Positions 18,265 through 27,702 are shown, counted from the first letter of the stretch. The stretch is 41,329 nt of DNA from Pseudomonadota bacterium (GCA_028067895.1 JAPTUI010000543.1:1-41329); one strand, 5' to 3'. The notes: generated from the sequence alone by a model not told the origin. Program-made: numbers and translations.

Positions 18265-18834
18265 TCGGGTGCTCCTTCTGCGCACGGCACGAGTTTTGGT
18301 GGACTGATTCGCAGGGTCGTGCGCCGCCGTATCATGCCCCATCCATCTGTCGCGCGGGCACGGGCGCGCCGGAGCGCGACGCGATTTGCGGTGAATGCCA
18401 GGGAGCGCGCGACGAAGCGAATCGTGGCGCGGTGATCGGTCGTGCGGACATCGGCGCGCTGTCGAGTGAGCCTGATCTGCGTCGTGGCAGCTGTGTACCC
18501 GGGTGGCGAGGCCGCCGTGGTGTCCGTTCCAACTGTAGGTGTGCCGCAACACCGGGGCCGCGCGGGCGGCGGACATTTCCGATGTGCTTGTGCTCCTGGT
18601 GATGTGCTGGCCGGCTGCAATTCTCGCATGGGTGCTGTGGCCGCTGGTTGTGCCGCTGCGCCTGGGGGGTGTCGTGTTCGAGGGCCTGTTCAAAATCCTG
18701 CGACCCCTGGTGCTGTTCCCGGTGCGGATTCTCAGCGGACGCGTGTGATCGGCGCGCCAGCTTGGCACCCATTGGACGAGTGTGCCGCTGCGCGGCTAGA
18801 CTTGCGACTTCGCCTCTGAAACCACGATATCGCC
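18265..18834. other. Intergenic region; possible small membrane-protein frame only
   Basis: About 570 bases between divergent genes. It should hold promoters for the S10 pair and the FAH-family gene, which I could not place. The one notable frame is the hydrophobic small open frame listed separately. Confidence 0.4.
18539..18748 (+). CDS. Possible small membrane protein, hypothetical
   Basis: A 69-codon frame whose product from about residue 14 on is strongly hydrophobic (VLVLLVMCWPAAILAWVLW, then two further apolar stretches) and ends with basic residues (RILSGRV), as in small inner-membrane proteins. Translation may start at a GTG near 18585 rather than at the first ATG, because the first 13 residues are not hydrophobic. 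No clear ribosome binding site or family resemblance, so it may be a chance frame. Confidence 0.35.
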   Translation: MCRNTGAARAADISDVLVLLVMCWPAAILAWVLWPLVVPLRLGGVVFEGLFKILRPLVLFPVRILSGRV

Positions 18835-19530
18835 ATGAGTTACGTGTTTGCGCCGCCACCGCTCGTCAGTGCGTCGGTCGTCGGAACGTCTGATCGCTTC
18901 CCGGTTCATCGCATCTACTGTGTGGGCTCGAATTACCGCGCGCACGCACAGGAGATGGGGCACACGGGACGGGAGTCGCCGGTGTTCTTCATGAAGCCTG
19001 CCGATGCGCTCGTGCCGGTGGAGGCCGGGACGACGGGGGATTTGCCGTATCCGAGCCTGACCCACAATTTTCATCACGAAGTCGAACTGGTGGTCGCGAT
19101 CAGCAGCGGCGGGCGGGACATCCCGGCCGACGAGGCGATGGGGCACGTCTTCGGCTACGCCGTCGGGCTCGACATGACCCGCCGCGACCTGCAGGCTGAG
19201 ATGAAGAAGCGCTCAGCGCCCTGGTGTATCGGCAAGGGATTCGATCACGGCGCACCGCTCGGGCCGATCACGGCAGCGGCACAGGCGGGGGCGCTGTTCG
19301 AGGGGCAGATCTGCCTGAGCGTCAACGGCGCTGAGCGCCAACGCAGTGCGCTCACGGATATGACGTGGAGCGTGCCTGAGATCATCGCCCACCTCTCGGC
19401 GGCCTGGGCGCTCGCGCCGGGCGATCTGATCTACACCGGAACGCCGGCGGGCGTCGGTCCCGTCGAGCGCGGGGACCTGATCGAGGCGGTCTGCAGCGGA
19501 CTCGAGCCGCTGCGCGTGCGGGTCCGCTGA
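18835..19530 (+). CDS. Fumarylacetoacetate hydrolase family protein
   Basis: Metal-dependent C-C hydrolase fold (FAH family); size and sequence resemble bacterial fumarylpyruvate or acylpyruvate hydrolases. In the 231-residue protein YCVGSNYRAHAQEMG (28-42) opens the core, the metal ligands are E82 and E84 in HHEVELVVAI and D113 in GLDMTRRD, and the C terminus carries GDLIYTGTPAGVGPV. The exact substrate cannot be told from the sequence. Its stop lies four bases from that of the convergent thiolase; both could serve aromatic-acid catabolism, but they are on opposite strands and this is only a suggestion. Confidence 0.9.
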   Translation: MSYVFAPPPLVSASVVGTSDRFPVHRIYCVGSNYRAHAQEMGHTGRESPVFFMKPADALVPVEAGTTGDLPYPSLTHNFHHEVELVVAISSGGRDIPADEAMGHVFGYAVGLDMTRRDLQAEMKKRSAPWCIGKGFDHGAPLGPITAAAQAGALFEGQICLSVNGAERQRSALTDMTWSVPEIIAHLSAAWALAPGDLIYTGTPAGVGPVERGDLIEAVCSGLEPLRVRVR

Positions 19531-19534
19531 GGGC

Positions 19535-20743
19535 TCAGACCCGCTCGAGCAGCAGTGCGATGCCCTGACCGACGCCGATGCACATGGTGCACAAGGCGCG
19601 TCGGGCTCCGGTCGCTTCGAGCTGACTCAAGGCGGTAGCCACGAGGCGCGCACCGCTTGCGCCGAGCGGGTGACCGAGCGCGATCGCACCGCCGTTGGGA
19701 TTGACGTGCTCGGCATCATCCGGCAGGCCGAGCTCACGCAATACTGCGAGGGATTGCGCCGCGAACGCCTCGTTCAGCTCGATCACATCGAGGGTCCCGA
19801 GCGCGATACCCGTGCGCTCCAGGAGCTTGCGCGTGGCCGGTGCGGGGCCGATTCCCATGATGCGCGGCGGTACGCCGGCAACGGCGCTGCCGAGGACGCG
19901 AGCGCGCGGCGTCAGGCCATGACGCGCCGCCGCGGCTTCGCTCGCGAGCAACACCGCAGCGGCGCCGTCGTTGATTCCCGAGGCGTTGCCCGCGGTCACC
20001 GATCCGTCTGGGCGCACGACACCTTTGAGCTTGCCGAGCGCTTCGAGCGAGGAGTCAGGACGCGGGTGCTCGTCGGTGTCGATCCGCAGCGTCGGCTGCT
20101 TGCGGCGCTCTAGGGTTACGGGGACCAGTTCGCGGGCGAAGAACCCGCGGGCCTGGGCGCGCGCGTAGCGCTGCTGGCTGCGCAGGGCGAAGGCGTCCTG
20201 GTCGGCGCGGGATATGCCGCGCTCAGCGACCAAATTCTCCGCGGTCTGCGCCATGGAGTCGATCCCGAAGCGGCTCTGGATGAGCGGGTTGATGAAGCGC
20301 CAGCCGAGTGTGGTGTCCTCCAGCTTCGCGCTGCGCTCGAACGGCTGTTCGGCCTTGCCCATCACGAACGGGGCGCGGCTCATGCTCTCGACGCCGCCGG
20401 CGATCATCAAGTCCGCCTCGCCGGCGGCGATGGCGCGTGCGGCGATTGCGATGGCATCGAGGCTCGAGCCGCACAGGCGGTTCACCGTCGAGGCCGGGAC
20501 ACTCTCGGGCAGACCGGAGAGCAGCGCGGCCATGCGCGCCACGTTGCGATTGTCCTCGCCGGCCTGGTTCGCGCAGCCGAGGTACACGTCATCGAGCCGT
20601 CCCCAGTCCAGTCCCGGATGGCGCTCCATCAGCGCGCGCAGCGGCAGGGCCGCCAGGTCGTCGGTGCGGACCGAGGCGAGCGCGCCGCCGTAGCGGCCGA
20701 ACGGCGTGCGCAGCGCCTCACAGATGAGTGCGTGGGTCATCAT
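19535..20743 (-). CDS. Thiolase family acetyl-CoA acyltransferase, 3-oxoadipyl-CoA thiolase-like
   Basis: The 402-residue protein has the full thiolase set: nucleophile C91 in NRLCGSS, H358 in ALGHPLGASGAR and C388 in CTMCIGVGQG. Features such as VYLGCANQAGEDNRNVARMA resemble 3-oxoadipyl-CoA thiolases (PcaF/PaaJ), which cleave 3-oxoadipyl-CoA to succinyl-CoA and acetyl-CoA, but a beta-oxidation role cannot be excluded. Translation may start at 20743 or at the adjacent ATG 20740. No pathway partners adjoin on the same strand. Confidence 0.92.
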   Translation of the reverse strand: MMTHALICEALRTPFGRYGGALASVRTDDLAALPLRALMERHPGLDWGRLDDVYLGCANQAGEDNRNVARMAALLSGLPESVPASTVNRLCGSSLDAIAIAARAIAAGEADLMIAGGVESMSRAPFVMGKAEQPFERSAKLEDTTLGWRFINPLIQSRFGIDSMAQTAENLVAERGISRADQDAFALRSQQRYARAQARGFFARELVPVTLERRKQPTLRIDTDEHPRPDSSLEALGKLKGVVRPDGSVTAGNASGINDGAAAVLLASEAAAARHGLTPRARVLGSAVAGVPPRIMGIGPAPATRKLLERTGIALGTLDVIELNEAFAAQSLAVLRELGLPDDAEHVNPNGGAIALGHPLGASGARLVATALSQLEATGARRALCTMCIGVGQGIALLLERV

Positions 20744-20861
20744 CGTTACCCAAGTATTTGAAAAACAAGGCGTGACACACTACTGCATCCGGCGGGGTTT
20801 ATCCACGGCGACGTACGGCACCGATACAATGGCGCCCTCTGATCCGTCGCGGGAAGCGCCC

Positions 20862-21863
20862 ATGTCCTCGTTCAAAGCCATCCGTGTGCATCAGGGTTCG
20901 GCCGGCGTCAGTGCGGCGCTCGAACCGGTCATGCTCGAGCCGCTCAGCCCCGGCGCAGTGCGCGTCCGGGTGGCCTATTCCGGGCTCAATTATAAGGATG
21001 CGCTCGCCATCACCGGGCGCGGCGCCATCATGCGCACCTACCCGCGCGTGGCCGGTATCGATCTCGCCGGTGTGGTCGAGGCGAGTGAGGATGCCGCCTT
21101 CAAGCCGGGGGACCGGGTGCTCGCCACCGGCGCCGGTCTCGGGGAGTGGCTCGACGGAGGACTCGCCGAGTACGCGCACGTGCCCGCCGAGGCGCTGCTC
21201 GCGCTGCCGGCGGGATTGAGCCTGTTCGAATCGATGGCACTTGGCACCGCGGGGTTCACCGCCGCCTTGGCGCTGCGGCGCATGCTTGAGAACCATCAGG
21301 CTCCGGCCCAGGGACCGGTCCTGGTGACCGGCGCGACCGGCGGGGTGGGCAGCATCGCACTGACCCTGCTCGCGGGGGCGGGCTTCGAGGCGGCGGCCCT
21401 CACCGGCAAGCCCGAGGCGGCCGCGTACCTGCGCGCACTCGGCGCCGCGACGGTGCTCGAGCGCGGCAGACTCGATCTGGGCGCGAAGCCGCTCGAGAAG
21501 GCGGTGTGGGGCGGGGCGCTCGACAATCTCGGCGGCGAGGTGTTGGCCTACCTCACCCGCACGGTCAAGCCCTGGGGCAACATCGCGTGCATCGGGTTGG
21601 CGCAGTCCGCGCAGCTGCACACTACGGTGATGCCGCTGATTCTGCGCGGCGTGAGCCTGCTCGGCATCCATTCGGTACAGGTGCCGCGCCCGTGGCGCGA
21701 GGCGCTGTGGGGACAGCTCGCCGGACCCTGGAAACCGCCGCAGATCGACGCACGGCTGGTCCGTGCCGAGATCCCTCTGGAGCAGGTGGCCGAGGCGGCC
21801 CGCGAACTCATCGCCGGCCGGGCGAGGGGACGATACGTGGTGCGGATTGCGGGGGACCTGTGA
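20862..21863 (+). CDS. YhdH/AcuI-type quinone oxidoreductase family (acrylyl-CoA reductase-like)
   Basis: Zinc-free medium-chain reductase of the YhdH/AcuI subfamily; AcuI reduces acryloyl-CoA to propionyl-CoA with NADPH. The 333-residue protein contains SGLNYKDALAITGRG near residue 45, AGIDLAGVV, the nucleotide-binding VTGATGGVGSIA (about 152-163) and a substrate-domain VQVPRPWREALW. ATG 20862 gives the family N terminus (MSSFKAI); an ATG at 20829 is possible. Divergent from the thiolase across 118 bases. Confidence 0.9.
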   Translation: MSSFKAIRVHQGSAGVSAALEPVMLEPLSPGAVRVRVAYSGLNYKDALAITGRGAIMRTYPRVAGIDLAGVVEASEDAAFKPGDRVLATGAGLGEWLDGGLAEYAHVPAEALLALPAGLSLFESMALGTAGFTAALALRRMLENHQAPAQGPVLVTGATGGVGSIALTLLAGAGFEAAALTGKPEAAAYLRALGAATVLERGRLDLGAKPLEKAVWGGALDNLGGEVLAYLTRTVKPWGNIACIGLAQSAQLHTTVMPLILRGVSLLGIHSVQVPRPWREALWGQLAGPWKPPQIDARLVRAEIPLEQVAEAARELIAGRARGRYVVRIAGDL

Positions 21864-22070
21864 GCGTGCGGCGTTCCCGGATGCAGCGCGTCCCGCTCGC
21901 CGTTATGCTTCACGCCATCGCGCCGTCGCTCGGCGCATACCGATCCTTCGGCGGGCGCAGCAGATGAACAGGGCAGTGACGGGGCGATTCGCGCCGCAGT
22001 GGGGCGGTGGGCACTACGGTGCATGGGCGGCGGGGCGGCCCGGCGCGAGTGGCGGCTGAGCGGCCCTCCG

Positions 22071-23690
22071 ATGACATCTACGGATTCCCCGGCTCGCGCC
22101 GGCGCGTCGGGCGAGCGACTCAATACGCGGGCCGCCGGAGTCGTCGCGCTCGCGGTCCTGTGCAGCCGCATTCTCGGGCTGGTGCGCCTGCAGGTGTTCG
22201 CGGCCCTCTTCGGTGCTGGGCGTCTGATGGACGTCTTCTTCATCGCCTTTCGGATCCCCAATCTGCTGCGCGACATGGTGGGCGAAGGGGCGCTCTCGAC
22301 GGCGTTCGTCACCACCTTCAGCAAGACGGCCGCCCGCGAAGGCGATGCGAGCGCCTGGCAGCTCGCCAACAAGGTCGTGACGCTGACCGCAGTCGTGGTC
22401 AGCGCCCTGGTGCTGCTCGGGATTGTGCTCGCGCCCTGGCTGGTGGCGCTGCTCGGCTGGGGGTTCGGACCGGCCAAGGCGGCCCTCACCGTCGAGCTGA
22501 CGCGGATCATGTATCCGTTCATTCTGATCGTGTCGCTCGCGGCGCTGGTCATGGGGATGCTGAACGCGCGCAACGTGTTCGGCGTCCCAGCGCTCGCCTC
22601 GACCTTCTTCAACCTCGGTCTGATCCTCACCGGGGCAGGCCTCGGCTGGTGGCTCGATCCGCACTTCGGGCCGAAGGCGACCGTGGCACTCGCGGTGGGC
22701 GTTCTGGTCGGCGGGCTGCTGCAGCTCGGCGTGCAAATCCCCTCGCTGCGCCGATTCGGCTATCGCTACCGGCCAGATTTTCGCTGGCGCGACCCGGGCG
22801 TGAGGGCCATGCTGCTGATCATGGGGCCTTCGGTGATCGCCGCGAGCACCGTGCAGGTGAACGTGGTGGTGAACTCCGCATTCGCCTCGATGCTCGGCAA
22901 TGGGCCGATCTCCTGGCTGGGGTACGCATTTCGGCTGATGCAGTTCCCGATCGGGATGTTCGGCGTGGCGCTCGGGACCGTTTCGCTGCCGATGCTCTCG
23001 CGCCTGGCGGTGGCCGGCGAGCACGATCGGTTTCGCAGTGAGCTCGCGCGCGGACTGCGCATGGTGTTCTTCATGACGATTCCAGCGGCCATCGGCCTGA
23101 TGGTACTCGCCGGCCCCATTGTCTCGGTGCTCTACCAGCACGGACGCTTCAATCCCTACGATGCGCGCCAGACGGCCGCGGCGCTGCGCTTCTACTCCCT
23201 CGGACTGTGTGGTTATGCGGCGCTGAAGGTGCTGGTCAACGCGTTCTACGCCGTAGACCGGCGCCGCACGCCGATGGTGGTGAGCCTGATCGCCATGGGG
23301 CTGAACCTGCTGCTGTGCTGGTTCACGACCCAGATCATGCACTGGGGTGTGCGCGGCTTGGCACTCTCGGTTGCCGCAGTGGCGACGGCGAATTTCCTGG
23401 TGCTCTATGCGCTGATGCGCCGTCACCTCGGCCGGCTCGCCTCAGGCGAGATGTTCTCGATGCTCGCGCGCCTGGGCGTCGCCTGCGCGGCGCTCGCGCT
23501 GATCTGCTGGGGCGGGCTGCACTGGCCGCTCGCGCACTGGCAGACCGGGCCGTTCTGGCCGAAACTCGCCGCACTGACGCTGGTCATCGTGGTCGGCGCC
23601 GGTGCGTTCTTTGTCTGTGCGCTGGCGCTCGGTATCGCAGAGATGCACGACATCGCACAAATCGTCAAACGCAAGCTGCGTGTGGCCTGA
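22071..23690 (+). CDS. murJ: Lipid II flippase MurJ
   Basis: Integral membrane protein of the MOP superfamily that moves lipid II across the inner membrane for peptidoglycan synthesis. The 539-residue protein has about 14 hydrophobic segments, with family stretches SRILGLVRLQVFAALFG, DVFFIAFRIPNLLRDMVGEG, and a PIGMFGVALGTVSLPMLS segment in the middle. ATG 22071 directly precedes the usual short polar N terminus; upstream codons in frame do not resemble the family. Often followed by ribF in gammaproteobacteria, but not here. Confidence 0.95.
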   Translation: MTSTDSPARAGASGERLNTRAAGVVALAVLCSRILGLVRLQVFAALFGAGRLMDVFFIAFRIPNLLRDMVGEGALSTAFVTTFSKTAAREGDASAWQLANKVVTLTAVVVSALVLLGIVLAPWLVALLGWGFGPAKAALTVELTRIMYPFILIVSLAALVMGMLNARNVFGVPALASTFFNLGLILTGAGLGWWLDPHFGPKATVALAVGVLVGGLLQLGVQIPSLRRFGYRYRPDFRWRDPGVRAMLLIMGPSVIAASTVQVNVVVNSAFASMLGNGPISWLGYAFRLMQFPIGMFGVALGTVSLPMLSRLAVAGEHDRFRSELARGLRMVFFMTIPAAIGLMVLAGPIVSVLYQHGRFNPYDARQTAAALRFYSLGLCGYAALKVLVNAFYAVDRRRTPMVVSLIAMGLNLLLCWFTTQIMHWGVRGLALSVAAVATANFLVLYALMRRHLGRLASGEMFSMLARLGVACAALALICWGGLHWPLAHWQTGPFWPKLAALTLVIVVGAGAFFVCALALGIAEMHDIAQIVKRKLRVA

Positions 23691-23751
23691 CGGCCGTAGT
23701 GCAGCGAGCGGCGCAGTGAGGCGCCCGGGGGCGCCCCAAGGAGTCCGTCCC

Positions 23752-24432
23752 GTGAAACGTCATGTTCTTCCGCTCGGCGCGCTGGCGCTACTCGGCCTGT
23801 CCGGCCGCGCGCTGGCGCAGACTTATTATGATCAGACCTTCGCGCCGGTCGAGCCGGTGCACTGGCATCTGCAGATCGGCTACAGCCCGACGGTCGGTTC
23901 GACCTCGTCCTACTTCCAGGGAGGCGTTACCTTTGGCGGGGGCTTGAGCTGGAAGCCCGACCCGCAGATGCCGTTCGCGCTGCGCGCGGATTTGGAATAC
24001 AGCCGTTTCGACGCCACGCGCAATCTGATCGCCATCAATGAGCTCGCCGACCAGACTCAGATCGACGGCGGGTACGGCGAAGTGATCGGCCTGAATGTCG
24101 ATGGGGAGTTCAAGCGGCCCATCACCCCGACGGTGAGCGGCTTCGCGGTGGCCGGCGTCGGAATCGATCACATGCACGTCGCACTCACCCAGACCGTTGC
24201 GTATGGCACGTACGTGTGCGATCCCTGGTTCGGCTACTGCAACTACGGGCTCGTGCCCGGGGACATCGTGGTGGCGAGCGGCAGCTCCACCCGCTTCTCC
24301 TGGAATGCCGGGGTGGGGCTCGATTTTCTGCTGCGCAACGGGCAGACGTTCTTCGTCGAGGTGCGCTACCAGCGCATCAATACCACGCAGCCGACGGGGT
24401 TCGTCCCGATCACGGTGGGCCTGCGCTTCTGA
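23752..24432 (+). CDS. Outer-membrane beta-barrel protein, OmpW/opacity-like
   Basis: A 226-residue precursor with a signal peptide (VKRHVLPLGALALLGLSGRALA-Q, about 1-22). Alternating aromatic and polar residues follow, and the protein ends VGLRF with a C-terminal phenylalanine, the sorting signature of outer-membrane barrels. Length suggests an eight-stranded barrel. GTG 23752 has AAGGAG eight bases upstream. Two cysteines (CDPWFGYC) lie eight residues apart in what would be an extracellular loop, perhaps a disulfide. It stands between murJ and the arn operon, 61 bases after murJ. Function unknown. Confidence 0.8.
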   Translation: MKRHVLPLGALALLGLSGRALAQTYYDQTFAPVEPVHWHLQIGYSPTVGSTSSYFQGGVTFGGGLSWKPDPQMPFALRADLEYSRFDATRNLIAINELADQTQIDGGYGEVIGLNVDGEFKRPITPTVSGFAVAGVGIDHMHVALTQTVAYGTYVCDPWFGYCNYGLVPGDIVVASGSSTRFSWNAGVGLDFLLRNGQTFFVEVRYQRINTTQPTGFVPITVGLRF

Positions 24433-24450
24433 GGCCCGGCACACCGCCGG

Positions 24451-24486
24451 TGCCACCCCCGCTCGCCCGGGCCGCCGGGGGTGGCA
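24451..24486 (+). terminator. Hairpin, probable terminator after the outer-membrane protein gene
   Basis: Perfect ten-pair inverted repeat TGCCACCCCC / GGGGGTGGCA with a 16-base loop, 18 bases after the stop. No T run follows directly; a T-rich stretch comes about 35 bases later. It separates the gene from the arn operon. Confidence 0.6.
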
Positions 24487-24570
24487 AGTGCGCATGCGCG
24501 CCGGCGGGAAGCTGCTAAAATTCTTCTTTTTTATTGTGCGCCCGGGGTGGACCGGGCACGAAGGGCTTCC

Positions 24571-25629
24571 ATGGCACTTAAGATCATGATTCTCGGCGCG
24601 AATGGGTTCATCGGCAGCGCGCTCACCGGCGCGATCTTGCGCGAGCGCGACTGGGAGGTCTATGGCATCGACCTCTCGGACAACAAGCTCGGAGATCTGC
24701 CGAAGGACAATCGCTTCCACTTCGTCGAGGGTGACATCACCATCAACAAAGAGTGGGTCGAGTACCACGTCAAGAAGTGCGACGTGGTGGTGCCGCTGGT
24801 CGCGATCGCCAATCCGGCGCAGTACGTGACCCATCCGCTGCGGGTGTTCGAGCTGGATTTCGAAGCGAACGTCGAGGTGGTGCGCCACTGTGTCAAATAC
24901 GGCAAGCGGCTGATCTTCCCCTCGACCTCCGAGCTCTATGGCATGTCCCCCGATCCGGTGCTCGATGAGGAGACCAGCCCGCTCGTGTACGGGCCGATCA
25001 ACAAGCAACGCTGGATTTATGCCGCCTCGAAACAACTGCTCGATCGGGTGATCTACGCCTACGGCGTGCGCGACAGCCTGGACTACACGCTGTTCCGGCC
25101 GTTCAATTTCATCGGTCCGAACCTCGACAACATCGAGGAGCCGAAGGAAGGCAGCTCGCGGGTGTTCACCCAGTTCCTCTCGAATGTGCTGTACCGGCGA
25201 CCCATCAAGCTGGTCGACGGCGGCAACCAGAAGCGCTCCTTCACGTACATCGACGATGCGATCGAATGTCTGCTCACCATTCTCGAGAACAAGGACGGGC
25301 GGGCGACGCGCCGGATCTTCAATATCGGCAACCCCGACAACTGCGTCTCGATTCGTGACCTCGCCGAGCGCACCATCCGCATCGCCCAGGAATTCCCCGC
25401 GCTGCGCGATGCGGCCAAGGGCACCGAGATCATCGAAGTGTCGGCCGGGGAGTACTACGGCAAGTATTACCAGGATATCCAGGTACGCGTACCGGCGATC
25501 GAGGCGGCCAAGCGCGATCTGGGCTGGCGCCCGCGCACCGACATGGACACCGCGATCCGTCGCACGATCGATTTTTACGTCCAGCTCGGCAGCTTCAATT
25601 CCCTGAACGCCTCGGCGTCGGGGCTGTGA
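24571..25629 (+). CDS. arnA: UDP-glucuronate decarboxylase, stand-alone ArnA C-terminal domain
   Basis: Oxidatively decarboxylates UDP-glucuronic acid to UDP-4-keto-arabinose, the first committed step to UDP-L-Ara4N. The 352-residue short-chain dehydrogenase-type protein aligns by eye with the C-terminal half of enterobacterial ArnA: NAD motif GANGFIG (9-15), HFVEGDI, EYHVKKCDVV, S120-E121 in STSELYGM, Y150-xxx-K154, RPFNFIGP and R306 in QVRVPAI, matching the catalytic S433, E434 and R619 of E. coli ArnA. There is no formyltransferase domain; that is a separate gene at 29876. First gene of the arn operon. Confidence 0.93.
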   Translation: MALKIMILGANGFIGSALTGAILRERDWEVYGIDLSDNKLGDLPKDNRFHFVEGDITINKEWVEYHVKKCDVVVPLVAIANPAQYVTHPLRVFELDFEANVEVVRHCVKYGKRLIFPSTSELYGMSPDPVLDEETSPLVYGPINKQRWIYAASKQLLDRVIYAYGVRDSLDYTLFRPFNFIGPNLDNIEEPKEGSSRVFTQFLSNVLYRRPIKLVDGGNQKRSFTYIDDAIECLLTILENKDGRATRRIFNIGNPDNCVSIRDLAERTIRIAQEFPALRDAAKGTEIIEVSAGEYYGKYYQDIQVRVPAIEAAKRDLGWRPRTDMDTAIRRTIDFYVQLGSFNSLNASASGL

Positions 25630-25665
25630 GCGGCGGCCGGCGGCGGTGATCCGGAGAGTGTGTCT

Positions 25666-27330
25666 ATGAATGCGGCGCAAGCGCGGGCGCAGCGGCTGCG
25701 ATGGTGGGCCTGGGTGCTGATGGCGGCCGTCTGGTTCGTCACTCTGCAGGTGCGCCCGATGTTCGACCCGGACGAGGGCCGCTACGCGGAGATCCCGCGC
25801 GAGATGGTGGCCAGCGGCAACTGGGTGACGCCACGGCTCGATGGACTGAAGTACTTCGAGAAGCCGGTGCTGCAGTACTGGGCGACGGCCACCGTGTACT
25901 CGGTGGTCGGGCTGAGCAACTGGTCCTCACGCCTGTGGACCGTCGGGCTCGGCTTCGGCTGTCTGGCGCTGATCTACGCCTGGCTGGCGCGCTTGTACGA
26001 CCGGCGCGCCGCGATCCTCGGGGTCGTGCTGCTCGCGCTCAGTCCGTATTTCGGCATCATCGGACACCTCGACCTGCTCGATGCGGGGCTCACGTTCTGG
26101 CTCACCGCGATGGTGCTCGCGTTTACGCGCGCCCAGTGTTCGCCGGAGGGCTCGGGCGCGGAGCGCAATTGGATGCTCTTCTCCTGGGCGATGGCGGCGC
26201 TCGCGCTGCTTACCAAAGGACTGGAGGTGTACGTGCTCGCGGGGCTGGCGCTCATCGCCTACACGGTGATCGAGCGCGACGTGCGTCCCTGGCGGCGGTT
26301 GCATCTGCTGCTCGGGATCCCGTTGATGGTGCTCATCGCCGCGCCGTGGTTCATCGCGGTGTCGCTGCGCAACCCGGTGTTCGCCGAGTATTTCTTCATC
26401 CACGAACACTTCCAGCGCTTCCTCACCGATGAGGCGCGGAGGGTCGAGCCGTGGTGGTACTTCATCGCGCTGCTGGTGATCGGGGCATTCGCGTGGCTCG
26501 TTCCGCTCCTGCGCGCCGCGCGCGAGGCGTGGCGCGCACCGGGTCCGGTTGCGCACTTCAAGCCGCTGAAGTTCCTGCTGCTGTACTCGATTCTGACGGT
26601 GATCTTCTTTTCCCTTTCGGACTCGAAGCTTGCCACCTACATCATGCCGGCGTTTCCGCCGCTCGCGGCGCTCACCGGGGTGTATCTGACGCGCCGGCCC
26701 CGCGCGCTCGAGCGCTCGGTGTGGGCCGGAGCGGGGCTCGCGGTGTTCGTGGCCGTCGGGCTGCTCGTCTATTCGCATCACCGCGACGGGTTCATCCCGT
26801 CGCACGCGATCGGCTGGGGCGCCGCGGCGCTCGCCGCGGTGCTCGCGGCAGTGGCGGCCTGTGCCTTCGGCGGGCGCTACGTGCCGTCCGGGGAGGAGAC
26901 GGATGCGGCCGCGGGCATCGCTACGCCCCTGATCGTCACGCTCGCCTTCATCTTTGCCTGGCAGGCGCTGCTGTGTCAGTACGCGGTCATTCCGCCGTCG
27001 CGCTCGGCCTATCAGCTGGTGCAGCAGATCAAGCCCGAGATACACCCCGACACGAAGCTCTACAGCGTGAATCAGTATCGTCAGACCATCCCGCCGTATC
27101 TCGGCCGGCTGCTGACGCTGGTGAATTACTCCGGGGAACTCGGTCCCGGGGAGCGCTGGCAGCCCGGACTGATGACCGCCACGCCGGCGCAGTTCGTGCA
27201 GCAGTGGGACGCCAGTTCGAACGCCGTCGCGTTCTTCCCGCCGGCCGTGTGGCGGCGCTACCACGCCCAGGGTCTGCCCGGGCGGGTGATCGGTGAGGAC
27301 AGTTTCACGGTGGCGGTGGCCCGTAGATGA
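25666..27330 (+). CDS. arnT: ArnT-like glycosyltransferase (4-amino-4-deoxy-L-arabinose lipid A transferase)
   Basis: Polytopic GT-C enzyme that transfers L-Ara4N from undecaprenyl phosphate to lipid A on the periplasmic side, lowering negative charge and polymyxin binding. The 554-residue protein has the first-loop motif FDPDEGRYAEIPREM (33-47) with the acidic pair, KYFEKPVLQYW, and about 11-12 membrane segments followed by a soluble C-terminal part. ATG 25666 has GGAGAG seven bases upstream. Its stop overlaps the next gene (ATGA). Specificity for L-Ara4N is inferred from the operon. Confidence 0.92.
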   Translation: MNAAQARAQRLRWWAWVLMAAVWFVTLQVRPMFDPDEGRYAEIPREMVASGNWVTPRLDGLKYFEKPVLQYWATATVYSVVGLSNWSSRLWTVGLGFGCLALIYAWLARLYDRRAAILGVVLLALSPYFGIIGHLDLLDAGLTFWLTAMVLAFTRAQCSPEGSGAERNWMLFSWAMAALALLTKGLEVYVLAGLALIAYTVIERDVRPWRRLHLLLGIPLMVLIAAPWFIAVSLRNPVFAEYFFIHEHFQRFLTDEARRVEPWWYFIALLVIGAFAWLVPLLRAAREAWRAPGPVAHFKPLKFLLLYSILTVIFFSLSDSKLATYIMPAFPPLAALTGVYLTRRPRALERSVWAGAGLAVFVAVGLLVYSHHRDGFIPSHAIGWGAAALAAVLAAVAACAFGGRYVPSGEETDAAAGIATPLIVTLAFIFAWQALLCQYAVIPPSRSAYQLVQQIKPEIHPDTKLYSVNQYRQTIPPYLGRLLTLVNYSGELGPGERWQPGLMTATPAQFVQQWDASSNAVAFFPPAVWRRYHAQGLPGRVIGEDSFTVAVARR

Positions 27331-27698
27331 AATGGTCGGTGTACGGATTTCTGCTCGCCGGGATTCTGCTGAATCTGGCGGCGCAACTCGGCCTGAAGGC
27401 GGCGACAGATGCGACCGGGCCACTGTTCGGCGGTGGCGTGGACGTGCCGAAGCGCATGGTCCAGCTCCTGACGGTGCCGTGGCTGTGGCTGGCGCTCGCC
27501 TGCTACGGCGTCTCGGTGATCGCCTGGGTGGTGGGGCTCTCGCGCATCCCGGTGAGTCAGGCTTACCCGATGCTCTCGATGAACTATGTGCTGATGGTGC
27601 CGCTCGCTTGGTGGTTGCTAGGCGAAGCGCCGAACGCCCAGCGGCTGGCCGGCATCGTCGTGATCATTGCCGGTGTGTTCCTGGTGGCTCGCTCCTAA
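27327..27698 (+). CDS. arnE: SMR-family subunit, probable L-Ara4N-phosphoundecaprenol flippase
   Basis: A 123-residue protein with four hydrophobic segments of the small multidrug resistance type; the last two contain SRIPVSQAYPMLSMNYV and GIVVIIAGVFLV, as in ArnE and ArnF. These flip L-Ara4N-phosphoundecaprenol across the inner membrane. E. coli uses a heterodimer of ArnE and ArnF; only one subunit is encoded here, so it may act as a homodimer or have a partner elsewhere. Overlaps arnT and ends four bases before arnB. Confidence 0.88.
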   Translation: MKWSVYGFLLAGILLNLAAQLGLKAATDATGPLFGGGVDVPKRMVQLLTVPWLWLALACYGVSVIAWVVGLSRIPVSQAYPMLSMNYVLMVPLAWWLLGEAPNAQRLAGIVVIIAGVFLVARS

Positions 27699-27702
27699 CG
27701 CT

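Noticed and set aside
24571..24600. CTTAAG at the start of the arn operon as a PmrA box
   Set aside because: Only one half-site, located inside the coding sequence and without a second spaced copy.
22014..27423. Long minus-strand open frames opposite murJ, arnA and arnT (about 470, 630 and 500 codons)
   Set aside because: Rich in Arg, His, Glu and Gln without hydrophobic cores, as expected from mirrored membrane-protein codons; shadows of confirmed genes.
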